Below, piece after piece: positions 9,338 through 17,747 of a stretch of 64,000 bases of DNA (within the stretch, counting starts at the first letter, position 1; each line of letters begins with the position of its first letter). The notes beneath the pieces are model-generated. The model was not told the DNA's origin and did not search any database. It saw only the letters and a list, made by a program, of their open reading frames with translations. The translations under genes and the position numbers were made by a program. Origin of the DNA: Flavobacterium urumqiense (GTDB lineage: Bacteria > Bacteroidota > Bacteroidia > Flavobacteriales > Flavobacteriaceae); contig NZ_FNVP01000006.1 of assembly GCF_900108015.1 (NCBI RefSeq), forward strand, positions 135,982-199,981, in the 5' to 3' direction.

Positions 9338-9885
9338 TGAACTATTAAGTGAGCGGTTACATCAGAACGTAATTTTAAATTCCCTGAGCTATTCTCAGTC
9401 AATGCGGCGCCTGGAAGCATTCTTAGAACAAAAGTCATTTTAGTGGTGCGTTTCAATAGATCCAGTTTAGAATTTTCAAATTTTTCAGTTTTTGTAATTG
9501 GATTTGCTAAACCAGTATAAGCCGGAATATTGAAGTTTATCTTATAAAGTGGCTGATTGTTTCTATCCTGCAATATAATATCTAATGTATATTCTCTATT
9601 AATTGTGTTGATTAATTCAAAAGATAATTCAGCTCTCGTTAAATGCTTTTTAAAAAAAGCGTCATTAAACACATCAACTGTTGGAGAACCAACCGTCAAA
9701 TTCTGATCGTTTCCATTGGTCACAAATTCATGTGCAGGAATTTCAAAGTAGGCCAAATTAGCTACAAAAACAGGTTCTAATTTCAAATTATTAGCCTGAT
9801 TGAAATCTAAATCACTTGAACATGAAAAAGTGAATAAGGATATAATAAGTAATAAAAAAATTCTATTGAAAGACACTCGTTTCAT
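9334..9885 (-). CDS. Hypothetical lipoprotein, translationally coupled to the DUF5723 gene
   Basis: The 183-residue protein has a typical lipobox (TFSC, lipidated Cys22) followed by SSD. The remainder looks like one beta-sandwich domain without cysteines or recognisable catalytic motifs. I do not recognise the family. The 4-base ATGA overlap with the downstream barrel gene suggests that the two products are made in step and may meet at the outer membrane. The start is an ATG at 9883-9885, and no other in-frame start is better placed. No perfect -7 box was found upstream. Confidence 0.8.
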   Translation of the reverse strand: MKRVSFNRIFLLLIISLFTFSCSSDLDFNQANNLKLEPVFVANLAYFEIPAHEFVTNGNDQNLTVGSPTVDVFNDAFFKKHLTRAELSFELINTINREYTLDIILQDRNNQPLYKINFNIPAYTGLANPITKTEKFENSKLDLLKRTTKMTFVLRMLPGAALTENSSGNLKLRSDVTAHLIVQ

Positions 9886-9994
9886 TATTTAAATTTATTA
9901 AAATCAGTCTCAATTATTACAATACGAACGCATCATTTCTTTAATTATTATTTTACTAACCAAATGTTAATATTGAAGCAATCATGCTTATTCA

Positions 9995-10858
9995 TTAATG
10001 AAATTCCCCAAATAACTTAGAAGCTTCATTATAAGCACTTTCAAAACTCATTGGACTTAAGTTAGTATTTTCTTTTTTTGAAGTGAAATAGGATAATAAT
10101 TTCTCTGTAGGCATATTACCTGTCAAATCATCGGTCGCCATAGGACAGCCGCCAAAACCTTGAATCGCGCCATCATAGCGACGGCAACCCGCTTTGTAAG
10201 CTGCATCAATTTTCTCAAACCATTTATCTGGCGTGGTATGTAAATGAGCTCCAAACTCTATTTCAGGATATTTTGGAATTAAATTCGAAAATAAATAGCT
10301 AATCGCATCAGGTGTTGAACTTCCTACCGTATCCGAAAGCGATAAAATTTTAACGCCCATATCAGATAATTTTTGGGTCCATTCCCCTACAATTTCAGTG
10401 TTCCATGGATCACCATATGGATTTCCAAATCCCATAGAAAGATAAGCTACCACTTCTTTTTTACTTTTATACGCAATTTCTAAAATCTCTTGTAAAGTAA
10501 TTAATGATTCAGCTATTGTTTTATGGGTATTTCGCATTTGGAAATTTTCTGAAATCGAAAAAGGAAAACCCAAGTATTGTATTTCAGGATGAACAGCAGC
10601 TAATGTTGCGCCTTGCGTATTCGCAATAATTGCCAATAATTTACTTCGGGTTTGAGATAAGTCGAGTTGTGCTAGTACTTCGGCGGTATCCTGCATTTGC
10701 GGAATCGCTTTTGGCGAAACAAAACTACCAAAATCTATAGAATCGAATCCTACACGCAATAAAGATTGGATGTATGCCACTTTCCTCTCAGTAGGTATAA
10801 ATGGCTTTATGCCTTGCATGGCATCGCGTGGACATTCTATAATTTTTATTGGCTCCAT
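9995..10858 (-). CDS. Hydroxymethylglutaryl-CoA lyase
   Basis: This 287-residue TIM-barrel enzyme cleaves HMG-CoA to acetoacetate and acetyl-CoA, the last step of leucine breakdown. Visible features are the N-terminal IIECPRDAMQG (substrate/metal region), SLSDTVG and the metal-binding HLH in GAHLHTT. The signature loop GFGGCPMA carries the catalytic cysteine and is followed by DLTGNMPTE. I start at the ATG at 10858. The longer frame from 10882 begins upstream of the -7 box and would add only MFFYLWLS, which no family member needs. It fits functionally with the leucine dehydrogenase gene at 19.2-20.3 kb, although the two are not linked in an operon. Confidence 0.9.
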   Translation of the reverse strand: MEPIKIIECPRDAMQGIKPFIPTERKVAYIQSLLRVGFDSIDFGSFVSPKAIPQMQDTAEVLAQLDLSQTRSKLLAIIANTQGATLAAVHPEIQYLGFPFSISENFQMRNTHKTIAESLITLQEILEIAYKSKKEVVAYLSMGFGNPYGDPWNTEIVGEWTQKLSDMGVKILSLSDTVGSSTPDAISYLFSNLIPKYPEIEFGAHLHTTPDKWFEKIDAAYKAGCRRYDGAIQGFGGCPMATDDLTGNMPTEKLLSYFTSKKENTNLSPMSFESAYNEASKLFGEFH

Positions 10859-10865
10859 AGAAAGC

Positions 10866-10873
10866 CAAAGATA
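10866..10873 (-). promoter_or_regulatory. -7 box TATCTTTG of the HMG-CoA lyase gene
   Basis: A perfect TAnnTTTG lies on the minus strand, ending only 7 bases before the ATG at 10858. This implies a nearly leaderless mRNA and rules out the upstream start at 10882. No clear -33 element was seen. Confidence 0.5.
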
Positions 10874-10990
10874 GAAAAACAATTATGAATTATAAATTTT
10901 GAATTTCTAATTTTATAAAAATTTCAACTATTATGTATTTTGGTAATAAAATAAAATATTACATTATTTGGTAATATAGTATTACACCAC

Positions 10991-11165
10991 TTTTCTGTTT
11001 TTTGCTTCATAATTACCAATCATTTTGAAGCAATTGGCTTTTTATTGGCTGCAAAATCAATTTTTCTTTTTGGAGATTTGAAAGAAGTAAAAGACCAAAA
11101 CTTACTCAATATCTTATTATTGGAACCTTACTGAGTTTTGAAATTGCTATGCTATCCGGGCTTTT
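10991..11165 (+). pseudogene. Remnant of a DUF3307-like membrane protein (C-terminal end)
   Basis: The forward strand encodes NHFEAIGFLLAAKSI from 11018 in one frame. After about 11098, the next frame reads KLTQYLIIGTLLSF followed by EIAMLSGL. Joined across the frameshift, these match my memory of the C terminus of DUF3307 membrane proteins, which carry an EAIGFL(L/I)AAKSI segment and a YVLIGTLLSF segment. No N-terminal part, start codon or promoter is present. The end abuts the 3' end of pyrD on the other strand. This is a short, truncated and frameshifted fossil. Confidence 0.6.
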
Positions 11166-12199
11166 TAATATCTCGGGGGCTGCAATCGTTTTAAAATTTC
11201 TTTGTTTATGGCTTTCACCAAAGCGGGACCTTCGTAAATAAAACCAGTGTACAATTGCACTAGACACGCTCCAGCTTCCAATTTTTCGATCGCATCTTCG
11301 GCAGAATGAATTCCTCCCACTCCAATAATTGGAAAGGCTTTTTTACTTTTTTGAGATAAAAAACGGATAACTTCAGTAGAACGTTTTGCTAACGGTTTCC
11401 CTGATAACCCTCCCATTTCTGATTTATTTTCGGATTGTAATCCTTCGCGAGAAATAGTTGTATTCGTTGCAATAACTCCGGCAATCTTGGTTTCTTTCAC
11501 AATATCTATTATATCCAGCAATTGCTCATCAGTTAAGTCAGGAGCTATTTTTAGTAAAATTGGTTTTTGTTTTGGCTTAGCCAAATTCTTGTTCTGTAGT
11601 GTTTGCAACAGTTGAGTCAATGGCTCTTTATCCTGTAAGGCACGAAGATTTGGTGTGTTTGGCGAACTCACATTGACTACAAAATAATCTACATAATCAT
11701 ATAACGCATCAAAACAGATTTCGTAATCTAAGGTCGCTTCTTCGTTAGGAGTCAGTTTGTTTTTACCAATATTTCCACCAATTAAAACACCCTTATTTTT
11801 TTTCAATCGTTCTGCTGCTTCTTGAACACCACCGTTATTAAAACCCATGCGGTTAATTATGGCGCTATCTTCCTTAAGACGAAATAAACGTTTTTTGGGA
11901 TTTCCTTCCTGACCTATAGGAGTAAGCGTTCCTATTTCGATAAAACCAAAACCAAAGTTGGATAATTCTTTATACAACTTGGCATCCTTATCAAAACCGG
12001 CAGCCAATCCCACCGGATTTTTGAATTTCAGTCCAAATACTTCCGTTTCTAGTCTTGAATCATTGACATCATAAAGTGATTTAAAAAGAAAAGAAAATCC
12101 AGGAATTTTAGATAAAAATTGAATCAGTGAAAAAGTGAAATAATGAACTTTTTCCGGGTCAAACCAAAAAAGTAGAGGACGAATTATTAATTTATACAT
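11165..12199 (-). CDS. pyrD: Dihydroorotate dehydrogenase (quinone), class 2
   Basis: This membrane-associated flavoenzyme oxidises dihydroorotate to orotate, passing electrons to quinone, in pyrimidine synthesis. The 344-residue length and the N-terminal amphipathic helices (residues 1-40) are those of class 2. Key motifs are [12 protein letters not shown] (FMN/substrate), NRMGFNN and [11 protein letters not shown] with the catalytic base Ser178/179. They are followed by [19 protein letters not shown] and the phosphate-binding GVGGI. The -7 box 20 bases upstream of the ATG supports the start. It is a single gene with normal composition. Confidence 0.96.
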   Translation of the reverse strand: MYKLIIRPLLFWFDPEKVHYFTFSLIQFLSKIPGFSFLFKSLYDVNDSRLETEVFGLKFKNPVGLAAGFDKDAKLYKELSNFGFGFIEIGTLTPIGQEGNPKKRLFRLKEDSAIINRMGFNNGGVQEAAERLKKNKGVLIGGNIGKNKLTPNEEATLDYEICFDALYDYVDYFVVNVSSPNTPNLRALQDKEPLTQLLQTLQNKNLAKPKQKPILLKIAPDLTDEQLLDIIDIVKETKIAGVIATNTTISREGLQSENKSEMGGLSGKPLAKRSTEVIRFLSQKSKKAFPIIGVGGIHSAEDAIEKLEAGACLVQLYTGFIYEGPALVKAINKEILKRLQPPRY

Positions 12200-12218
12200 G
12201 TTTGTTATGTTGGTAATG

Positions 12219-12226
12219 CAAAAATA
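12219..12226 (-). promoter_or_regulatory. -7 box TATTTTTG of pyrD
   Basis: A perfect TAnnTTTG match on the minus strand, 20 bases before the pyrD ATG at 12199. The 240 bases further upstream (to about 12470) are very AT-rich with no other feature that I can support. Confidence 0.55.
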
Positions 12227-12470
12227 GAACTATCTACTCGATATTTAAATATTTGTAAAATAATTTTAGTAAATCATTTTTATTTTTAAAAACAAACTTC
12301 AAATCAACTTCAATTTATAGTTTATCTAATAGGCTTTTTTTATTTTTTATAGAAACAATCTACATAGCTGCATTATATACCGTTTAAAATAAATTACCAT
12401 TTCGTGTTTTAATATTTAACTTAAAAAAAAGCAATTAAAAAAATCTTAATTTGCGGAGATTCTTTTCTAT

Positions 12471-12910
12471 TTTGTAGGATGTGTATTTATTGTAACAAGC
12501 TGTAAGCCTTTCAAAAAAGAAAATATAAAAAAACTTTTAATATGGCTCCTACAAAAAAAGGTATTGAAGAGCACAGTTTTTTTTCACCGAGGCAATAAAC
12601 AAAAGTGACTTTTTATCTGCAGCCAATTGTTACAAAATAGATGCATAATTTATGCAACCCAATTCAAAAGCTGCCGCTGACAGAAATAACACACTTCACA
12701 TTATGTCGGGTTTCATGAAATCAGGGATGCCAAAATTCAGCTTGAATATTATATAAGTTTGGAAAAATAATGATTTACTGGTATCAGAAGATAAATGGAC
12801 ATTTACCGATTAAGATGGCAAAGAAGTAGACATTGGAAAATCATAAGTCGTTTGGAAAATGGAAAATCTTCCGTGATTGTTATAAGTCTGATATGCCAAT
12901 GCCTGAGTAA
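12471..12910 (+). pseudogene. Decayed SnoaL-like (DUF4440/NTF2-like) lipoprotein gene
   Basis: The forward strand reads as a lipoprotein start (GCVFIVTSC at 12477-12503), then KPFKKENIKKTFNMAPTKKG. After a frameshift near 12595 it continues with FLSAANCYKIDA, FMQPNSKAAADRN, SGFMKSGMPKF, VWKNNDLLVSEDKW and DGKEVDIGK, and ends WKIFRDCYKSDMPMPE with a stop at 12908-12910. This is the pattern of DUF4440/SnoaL-like small proteins. The reading is broken by TAA codons between IDA and FMQ, after the INI segment, before DGKEVD and after IGKS, plus at least two frameshifts. No ATG is left at the expected start. The order and spacing of the motifs make a pseudogene much more likely than noncoding DNA. 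Confidence 0.7.
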
Positions 12911-13039
12911 AATGAAATTATTTTTCTATCTAAAGAATAAAAAAACCGAAACTACAAAATATGGTTCCGGTTTATTAGTTTTTAAAATTAAAAAATAAAA
13001 TTCACACTAAATATTTTGACTTTCGTGATTTTATTTTTC

Positions 13040-13561
13040 CTATTTCATTTTCGTTTTTTTCATCATCATTCCATTCATATCCATTTTATCTCCATTTTTC
13101 ATCATCATGGTTTTGCCGTCTTTCATTTTTACCATTCCGTTTGGAGAAACCATTGAACCGTTAGACACCATCATTTCTTTTTCCATCCTCATCATTTTGC
13201 CGTCCTTCATCATCATCATTTTACCGTCTTTCATCTTAACATACTCTTTCATTTTATTCATCATAACCATTCCATTCATATCGATCATGTCTCCGTTCTT
13301 CATCATCATGGTTTTACCATTTTTCATTTTAACCTTCCCATTTAAATAGACAACATAACCATTTGACATGGTCATTTCTTTTACCATCATCATCATTTAA
13401 TCCTCTTTCATCACCATCATTTTACCGTCTTTCATCATTAAATGATCTTTCATTTGCACCACTTTAGCACTATGCATTTTGGAATCATTCATTTTTAAAT
13501 CCTTGGCCATAACTCCTAAAGAGCACATAAGCAATCCTACTAAAATAAATAAATTTTTCAT
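13040..13561 (-). pseudogene. DUF6799-type Met/Lys repeat protein gene interrupted by an in-frame TAA
   Basis: The minus-strand frame from the ATG at 13561 to the stop at 13040-13042 is 174 codons. It is broken only once, by TAA at 13397-13399 (codon 55). The first part is a signal peptide (MKNLFILVGLLMCSLGVMA) and a KMKDHLMMKDGKMMVMKED segment. The second part has two near repeats of a unit with MMMKDGKMM, KEMxxSNG and MxNGDxxDMNG. This looks like the DUF6799 family of periplasmic Met/Lys-rich proteins. The downstream 118-codon open frame could be restarted at the MMMM codons but would lack the signal peptide. The single lesion may be recent, or possibly a sequencing error. Confidence 0.75.
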
Positions 13562-13749
13562 AACTTTTTGTTTTTTAATTGTTTAGTTTAAAATTACAAA
13601 AAATATAATTATGAGAATTATTATATTTTGAATTTATTTAAATAAAAAAATAGTGTATTCTATTTAACAGCGTATCGAGAAATTCTATAAAAACACAATA
13701 AGGCTCAAATGGTATTATTCGCCCTTATTTTGTTTTAGCTTTATCTTAA

Positions 13750-14048
13750 ATGTAAAAAATACAACAACGGTATCATAAGTACGATAGCCGGTTTACCTAT
13801 CAAGCTATCTCCACCATTCCAATAATATTTGACATCATCGGTATAATAGGACATCCATCCATATTACCTTCGGTTAAAACCTCTGATGATTTTTTACCGA
13901 TCTAGATATATTTAGCATCCGCAAATTCAACTGGTTATACTTTTGCATCAGCTGAAGAATTTACTGCTGGAGTTTCTTCCATCTTCATATTTTTCTTGCA
14001 ACCTACAAGGAAAGAAAAGCACATAACAAATAGTACTAATTTTTTTAT
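13750..14048 (-). pseudogene. Decayed SnoaL-like lipoprotein gene
   Basis: On the minus strand a lipoprotein start is legible but its ATG is replaced by ATA at 14046-14048: IKKLVLFVMCFSFLVGC, then KKNMKMEETPAVNSSADAKV. It continues PVEFADAKYI, IGKKSSEVLTEGNMDG and, after a one-base shift, WMSYYTDDVKYYWNGGDSLI followed by GKPAI. This is the NTF2/SnoaL-like pattern of small Bacteroidota lipoproteins. Stops are TAA after AKV and TAG after KYI, and the C-terminal third is missing or scrambled. It is a second broken member of the same broad fold as the gene at 12471-12910, on the opposite strand. Confidence 0.65.
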
Positions 14049-14357
14049 ATTCTAAAAATTAAAGTTAGTAATCAAAAACATTTGGGAAATCTAAGATTAA
14101 ATTTAATAATCAAAATATCACTTGCTTTTTTTAAATTTTACGATTCAAAATGCTGATTATCGAACTTATAAATTTCTTTAAGAAAGCCTAAAATTCAAAA
14201 AAATGTTTTGCAACAAAGTTCACTCGAAAGAAAATCCTTAATACTGAGGAAAATAGCATTCATTTCTGACAAACGGCACGATTTTAGAGTAAAATACATT
14301 AAATTAGCATTGAAAATTAACAACAAATTCCAATTTTACAATTAAATATCCCGTATC
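14049..14357. other. Intergenic stretch without recognised feature
   Basis: These 309 AT-rich bases lie between the decayed lipoprotein gene and the coiled-coil protein gene. I see no open frame with protein character, no perfect -7 box and no hairpin worth calling. Confidence 0.5.
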
Positions 14358-14909
14358 ATGAAAATTAAAATCACGCTTACCTTATTATTCTTCTTTGGCG
14401 TTCAATCTTTTTTTGCGCAAGCTGTGAAAAATGACAGTGTTAAGATCGCTACAAATACCACGGTAGTAACCACGGTAACAACAACAAAAGACACTCTTAA
14501 AGTTGCAGGAACTAGCGCACTATTAAACAAAGACAATGGAGTAGTAAATCGGGATGAAAAAGCTTTGAATGACAGACTACGGGCTGAAAAGAAAGCACTA
14601 AAAGAAACTAAAAGAATTGAGAAGGAGAAAAAGGTCTTCGAAAAAAAGCAAAAACGCTTTGAAAAACAACAAGATAAAATCGCTTCAAATGAAAGATCTG
14701 TTGCTAAACTCAAAAATAAACTTGCAAATGAAAAACAAAATTTTGCGCAGCGAACAGCAAGATTAGAATCCAAAAAAGCAAGAGGAAAACTTTCATCTAC
14801 AAACATTGAAAAGGAAAATATTAAAATAAGCAAAAGCCAGATAAAAATCAACAAATTAGAAGACGATTTGGAAAAAGCTGGAAATAAACTCACTAAAAGT
14901 AGAAATTAA
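14358..14909 (+). CDS. Exported coiled-coil protein, unknown function
   Basis: The 183-residue product starts with a signal peptide (MKIKITLTLLFFFGVQSFFA, cleavage before QAV). A Thr/Val-rich linker runs to about residue 65. The remainder (about 70-183) is a highly charged Lys/Glu helix without helix breakers, which should form a long coiled coil. No catalytic motif or known domain was recognised. The antisense frame is open only because of the Lys/Glu codon bias. It is flanked by a decayed gene upstream and a strong terminator downstream, so it is probably monocistronic. A periplasmic structural or scaffold role is possible but unproven. Confidence 0.8.
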   Translation: MKIKITLTLLFFFGVQSFFAQAVKNDSVKIATNTTVVTTVTTTKDTLKVAGTSALLNKDNGVVNRDEKALNDRLRAEKKALKETKRIEKEKKVFEKKQKRFEKQQDKIASNERSVAKLKNKLANEKQNFAQRTARLESKKARGKLSSTNIEKENIKISKSQIKINKLEDDLEKAGNKLTKSRN

Positions 14910-14914
14910 AAGCA

Positions 14915-14937
14915 ACCACCTTCGGGTGGTTTTTTTA
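14915..14937 (+). terminator. Rho-independent terminator
   Basis: Stem ACCACC/GGTGGT (14915-14920 and 14925-14930) with a stable TTCG tetraloop, followed by seven T residues, six bases after the stop codon of the coiled-coil gene. Confidence 0.9.
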
Positions 14938-15061
14938 TGCAAAAAATAAAATTTTAATACAAATTACTTCTAATTTCACCTTTTGTCCCGATTTTAAAAA
15001 TTTAAAAAAAATACAAAAATCTTGGCTAGTAACTACTCAAAAATGCTTTTTAAAAAATGAT

Positions 15062-15069
15062 TATATTTG
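15062..15069 (+). promoter_or_regulatory. -7 box TATATTTG of pepT
   Basis: A perfect TAnnTTTG ending 17 bases before the pepT ATG at 15087. No clear -33 element was seen. Confidence 0.6.
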
Positions 15070-15086
15070 CATAAAACAAATAAAAA

Positions 15087-16367
15087 ATGCAACATATTAT
15101 AGATCGATTCATCAGTTATGTAACTATTGATACAGAATCTGACGCCAACTCAGAAACTACTCCAAGTACAGCTAAACAATGGGACCTAGCCAATAAACTA
15201 GTTGAGGAATTGAAAGCTATTGGGATGCAAGAAGTAACAATAGATGACAAGGCATACATCATGGCTACCTTGCCAAGTAATGTTATTCATGAAGTACCAA
15301 CTATTGGATTTATTTCACACTTTGACACTACACCCGATTTTACCGGAGCCAATGTAAAACCTCAAATTATTCCTAATTATGATGGTAAAGACATTGTCTT
15401 AAATGCAGAACAAAATATCATATTATCACCTAATTATTTTAAAGATTTGTTATTGTACAAAGGAAAAACCTTGATTACAACTGACGGAACTACACTATTA
15501 GGAGCTGATGATAAAGCCGGAATCACCGAGATTGTTACCGCAATGGAATTCCTTATCAATAATCCAGAAATCAAACACGGAAAAATCAGAGTGGGTTTCA
15601 CACCAGATGAAGAAATTGGCCGTGGCGCGCATCATTTTGATGTAGCAAAATTTGGAGCGGAATGGGCATATACTATGGATGGTAGCCAAATAGGTGAACT
15701 GGAATATGAAAATTTTAATGCGGCTGGTGCCAAAATTATTTTCAAAGGAAAAAGTGTTCATCCTGGTTATGCCAAAGGCAAAATGATCAATTCGATGCTG
15801 ATTGCTAATGATTTCATCAATGAATTACCTTCTAATGAAACACCCGAAACTACAAAAGGGTATGAAGGTTTTTTTCATGTGCATCACCTTACGGGAAGTA
15901 TTGAAGAAACCGTTTTAGAACTGATTATCAGAGATCATAACAAGAAAAAGTTTGAAAAACGCAAAGAATTAATCGAGAAAATTACTCGAAAAATAAACAA
16001 GAAATTCGCGAAACAATTTAGTGCTGATATTGTTACGGCCGAAATAAAAGATCAATATTACAATATGAAAGAAAAGGTAACACCTGTAAAACATATTGTG
16101 GATATTGCTGAAAAAGCGATGAAGGAAATAGGGATAAAACCACTAATAAAACCTATTCGCGGCGGAACTGACGGTTCTCAATTGTCATACAAAGGATTGC
16201 CTTGCCCAAATATTTTTGCCGGAGGACATAATTTCCATGGAAAATACGAATATGTTCCAGTGGAAAGTATGCAAAAAGCAGTAGAAGTTATTGTAAAAAT
16301 TGCTGAATTAACAGCGATAGGAGATTATGTTAAAACGGATGAAACAGTTAAAAATAAAAATAATTAG
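15087..16367 (+). CDS. pepT: Peptidase T (tripeptide aminopeptidase)
   Basis: This cytosolic M20B metallopeptidase removes N-terminal residues from tripeptides and has two zinc ions. It has 426 residues, close to the family's usual 410. Visible features are SHFDTTPDF with zinc ligands His78 and Asp80, LLGADDKAG with the bridging aspartate, and [10 protein letters not shown] with the catalytic glutamate pair. The dimerisation lid follows (about 210-330), then PIRGGTDGS and FAGGHNFHG with the last zinc histidine. The C-terminal Lys/Asn tail is short and unremarkable. It has its own promoter box and is followed by a pseudogene rather than a partner gene. Confidence 0.96.
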   Translation: MQHIIDRFISYVTIDTESDANSETTPSTAKQWDLANKLVEELKAIGMQEVTIDDKAYIMATLPSNVIHEVPTIGFISHFDTTPDFTGANVKPQIIPNYDGKDIVLNAEQNIILSPNYFKDLLLYKGKTLITTDGTTLLGADDKAGITEIVTAMEFLINNPEIKHGKIRVGFTPDEEIGRGAHHFDVAKFGAEWAYTMDGSQIGELEYENFNAAGAKIIFKGKSVHPGYAKGKMINSMLIANDFINELPSNETPETTKGYEGFFHVHHLTGSIEETVLELIIRDHNKKKFEKRKELIEKITRKINKKFAKQFSADIVTAEIKDQYYNMKEKVTPVKHIVDIAEKAMKEIGIKPLIKPIRGGTDGSQLSYKGLPCPNIFAGGHNFHGKYEYVPVESMQKAVEVIVKIAELTAIGDYVKTDETVKNKNN

Positions 16368-16369
16368 AA

Positions 16370-16951
16370 TCATCAAAAATCGATACAAATACTTGGGATA
16401 AAATCAATAGTTGATTAGAAGAATTAGAATTTCTGAAATCAATTATTGCCAAAACCGCATTCATCAAAACTGCCAAGTGGGGAAGTTGTGTTTATATCTT
16501 GGACAACAAAAATGTGATCGAAATTGAAGGATTTGAAAATTATTTTACGATTTGGTTTTTTAATGGCGTTTTCTGAAAGATGAAAAGAAAGTATAGTCAA
16601 CGCACAAGAAGGGATTACTAAATCGTTGCCACAATGGCGATTTACATCACTAGACGAAATAGTTGAAGCTTTTGTAATGGAATACAATCATGCAAAAAAT
16701 GAAAATGAAAAGTAGGGAAAAATTATAAAACCCAAAATGCCAGAGTAGCAATTGGAATGCCGGAAATTCTCCAAAAAGAATTACATTTTAACAGGTATTT
16801 ATCAGAAACTTTTTTGAAATTTTCCCCATACAAACAAAAGGAGTTTTTATAATATATATTCAATGCAAAACGAGAAGAAACTGAACGCTGCTGGATTGAA
16901 AAAATAAAACCAATAATAATTGAAAACATTGGTTTAAACGATAAAAACTGA
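16370..16951 (+). pseudogene. Decayed YdeI/OmpD-associated (DUF1801-like) gene
   Basis: Pieces of one protein are legible in order across three frames. They are LEELEFLKSIIAKTAF, IKTAKWGSCVYILDNKNV and FENYFTIWFFNGVF; then VNAQEGITKSLPQWRFTSLD; and finally AIGMPEILQKELHFNRYLSE, FLKFSPYKQKEFL, YIFNAKREETERCWIEKI and IIIENIGLNDKN, ending at the TGA 16949-16951. The order matches the flavobacterial YdeI/OmpD-associated family, whose function is unclear. Lesions are TGA before LEEL, a frameshift in the FNGVF region near 16573, a missing base at about 16595, TAG before GKII, another frameshift near 16743, and TAA after KEFL. Confidence 0.8.
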
Positions 16952-16960
16952 TAAAATAAA

Positions 16961-16992
16961 GTCCCAATCCTAACTCAGAGTTGGGGCTTTTT
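16961..16992 (+). terminator. Probable terminator after the YdeI-like pseudogene
   Basis: GTCCCAA (16961-16967) pairs with TTGGGGC (16981-16987) with one T-G wobble, followed by a short T run. An inner AACTC/GAGTT pairing competes with it, so the structure is only moderately convincing. Confidence 0.5.
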
Positions 16993-17237
16993 ATTTAAAG
17001 CCACACTAGACTAATACATTCTATTGTCGTAATCATTTATACAATCTCTTTTAAAAAAAGAAACACTTCCTACCTTGTTTACAATTTCCTGCCAATTAGA
17101 ATAAATTATCTAAATCATTCTGAAAAGCTTAACATTGACTAGTGTATTAAATCACTATATTTACTTACAATCACTTAACAATTTAGTAACACTAAAACAA
17201 CTATTCGTTTAATTGAATAAAACTAATACTATAAATT

Positions 17238-17681
17238 ATGACACAAATGAAAGAAGCGGAAACTAATCCAGTACCTCCAGCAAAATCTGAAATTGAAAAG
17301 CCAATTAGTGCTCGAAGAACGAAAGTCGTTAAACCTGTAGCGGAACCCGTTAAAATTATAGAACCTGTAATTGAAGAAATCAAAACGGAAATTATAGAGA
17401 TTTCGGATATTAGTCTGGATGAAGATAATACCGTTTCAAATAAGAAAAAAAGTAAAAATGAAACCAATAAAAAAGTAAAAATGAAAGATAAAGACAAGAA
17501 AAAGGCTAAAAAAGCCGACGCAAAAGAGAAAGCAAAACAAAAAGCGAAAGCAAAAGCCAAAAAGGCAAAAAAAGCCAAAAAGGATAAAGCTAAGAAAGCA
17601 AAAGTCAAAGCCAAGATAAAAGCTAAAAAGGCCAAAGCAAAATCTAAAAAAGCAAAAAAGAATAAAAAAAATAAAAAATAA
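17238..17681 (+). CDS. Lys/Ala-rich basic protein (histone H1-like tail)
   Basis: The 147-residue product has a mildly acidic N-terminal half with PVPPAKSEIEKPI and EPVIEEIKTEIIEISDISLD. From about residue 72 it is almost only lysine and alanine with a few Asp, Val and Glu residues, ending in KKNKKNKK. There is no signal peptide. Such lysine/alanine tails occur in bacterial histone H1-like and other nucleic-acid-binding proteins, so binding to DNA or RNA is a reasonable inference, not a proof. Low complexity explains the long antisense open frames here, which I do not annotate. A perfect bidirectional terminator shared with yajC follows. Confidence 0.75.
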   Translation: MTQMKEAETNPVPPAKSEIEKPISARRTKVVKPVAEPVKIIEPVIEEIKTEIIEISDISLDEDNTVSNKKKSKNETNKKVKMKDKDKKKAKKADAKEKAKQKAKAKAKKAKKAKKDKAKKAKVKAKIKAKKAKAKSKKAKKNKKNKK

Positions 17682-17696
17682 CCACATTATTATATA

Positions 17697-17728
17697 AAAA
17701 AATGCCTTGAAAAATCAAGGCATTTTTT
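17697..17728. terminator. Bidirectional terminator between the basic-protein gene and yajC
   Basis: A perfect 14-bp stem (17697-17710 and 17715-17728) with an AAAA loop. The core is ATGCCTTGA/TCAAGGCAT with A/T runs outside, so it works in both directions for the two convergent genes. Confidence 0.9.
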
Positions 17729-17747
17729 AGTAGTTCGAAAACTATTA

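Noticed and set aside
12795-12998. Apparent 67-codon forward gene
   Set aside because: It reads the DUF4440-like pseudogene in a wrong frame. The true protein-like frames lie around it with matching family motifs.
13040-13396. Independent 118-residue Met/Lys-rich protein starting at the MMMM codons
   Set aside because: The same frame continues upstream through a signal peptide and repeat unit, separated only by one TAA. It is the 3' part of an interrupted gene.
14402-14893. Antisense open frame over the coiled-coil gene
   Set aside because: It is Phe/Ser/Leu-rich low-complexity text, the mirror of Lys/Glu codons, with no start signal or homologous character.
12471-16951. Alternative genetic code or systematic stop-codon readthrough in the patch of interrupted genes
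   Set aside because: The lesions also include frameshifts and lost start codons, while all neighbouring housekeeping genes use TAA, TAG and TGA normally. Decay explains it more simply.
17201-17687. Two antisense open frames over the Lys/Ala-rich gene
   Set aside because: They consist almost only of Phe, Ala, Leu and Ser and are shadows of AAA/GCN codons on the coding strand.
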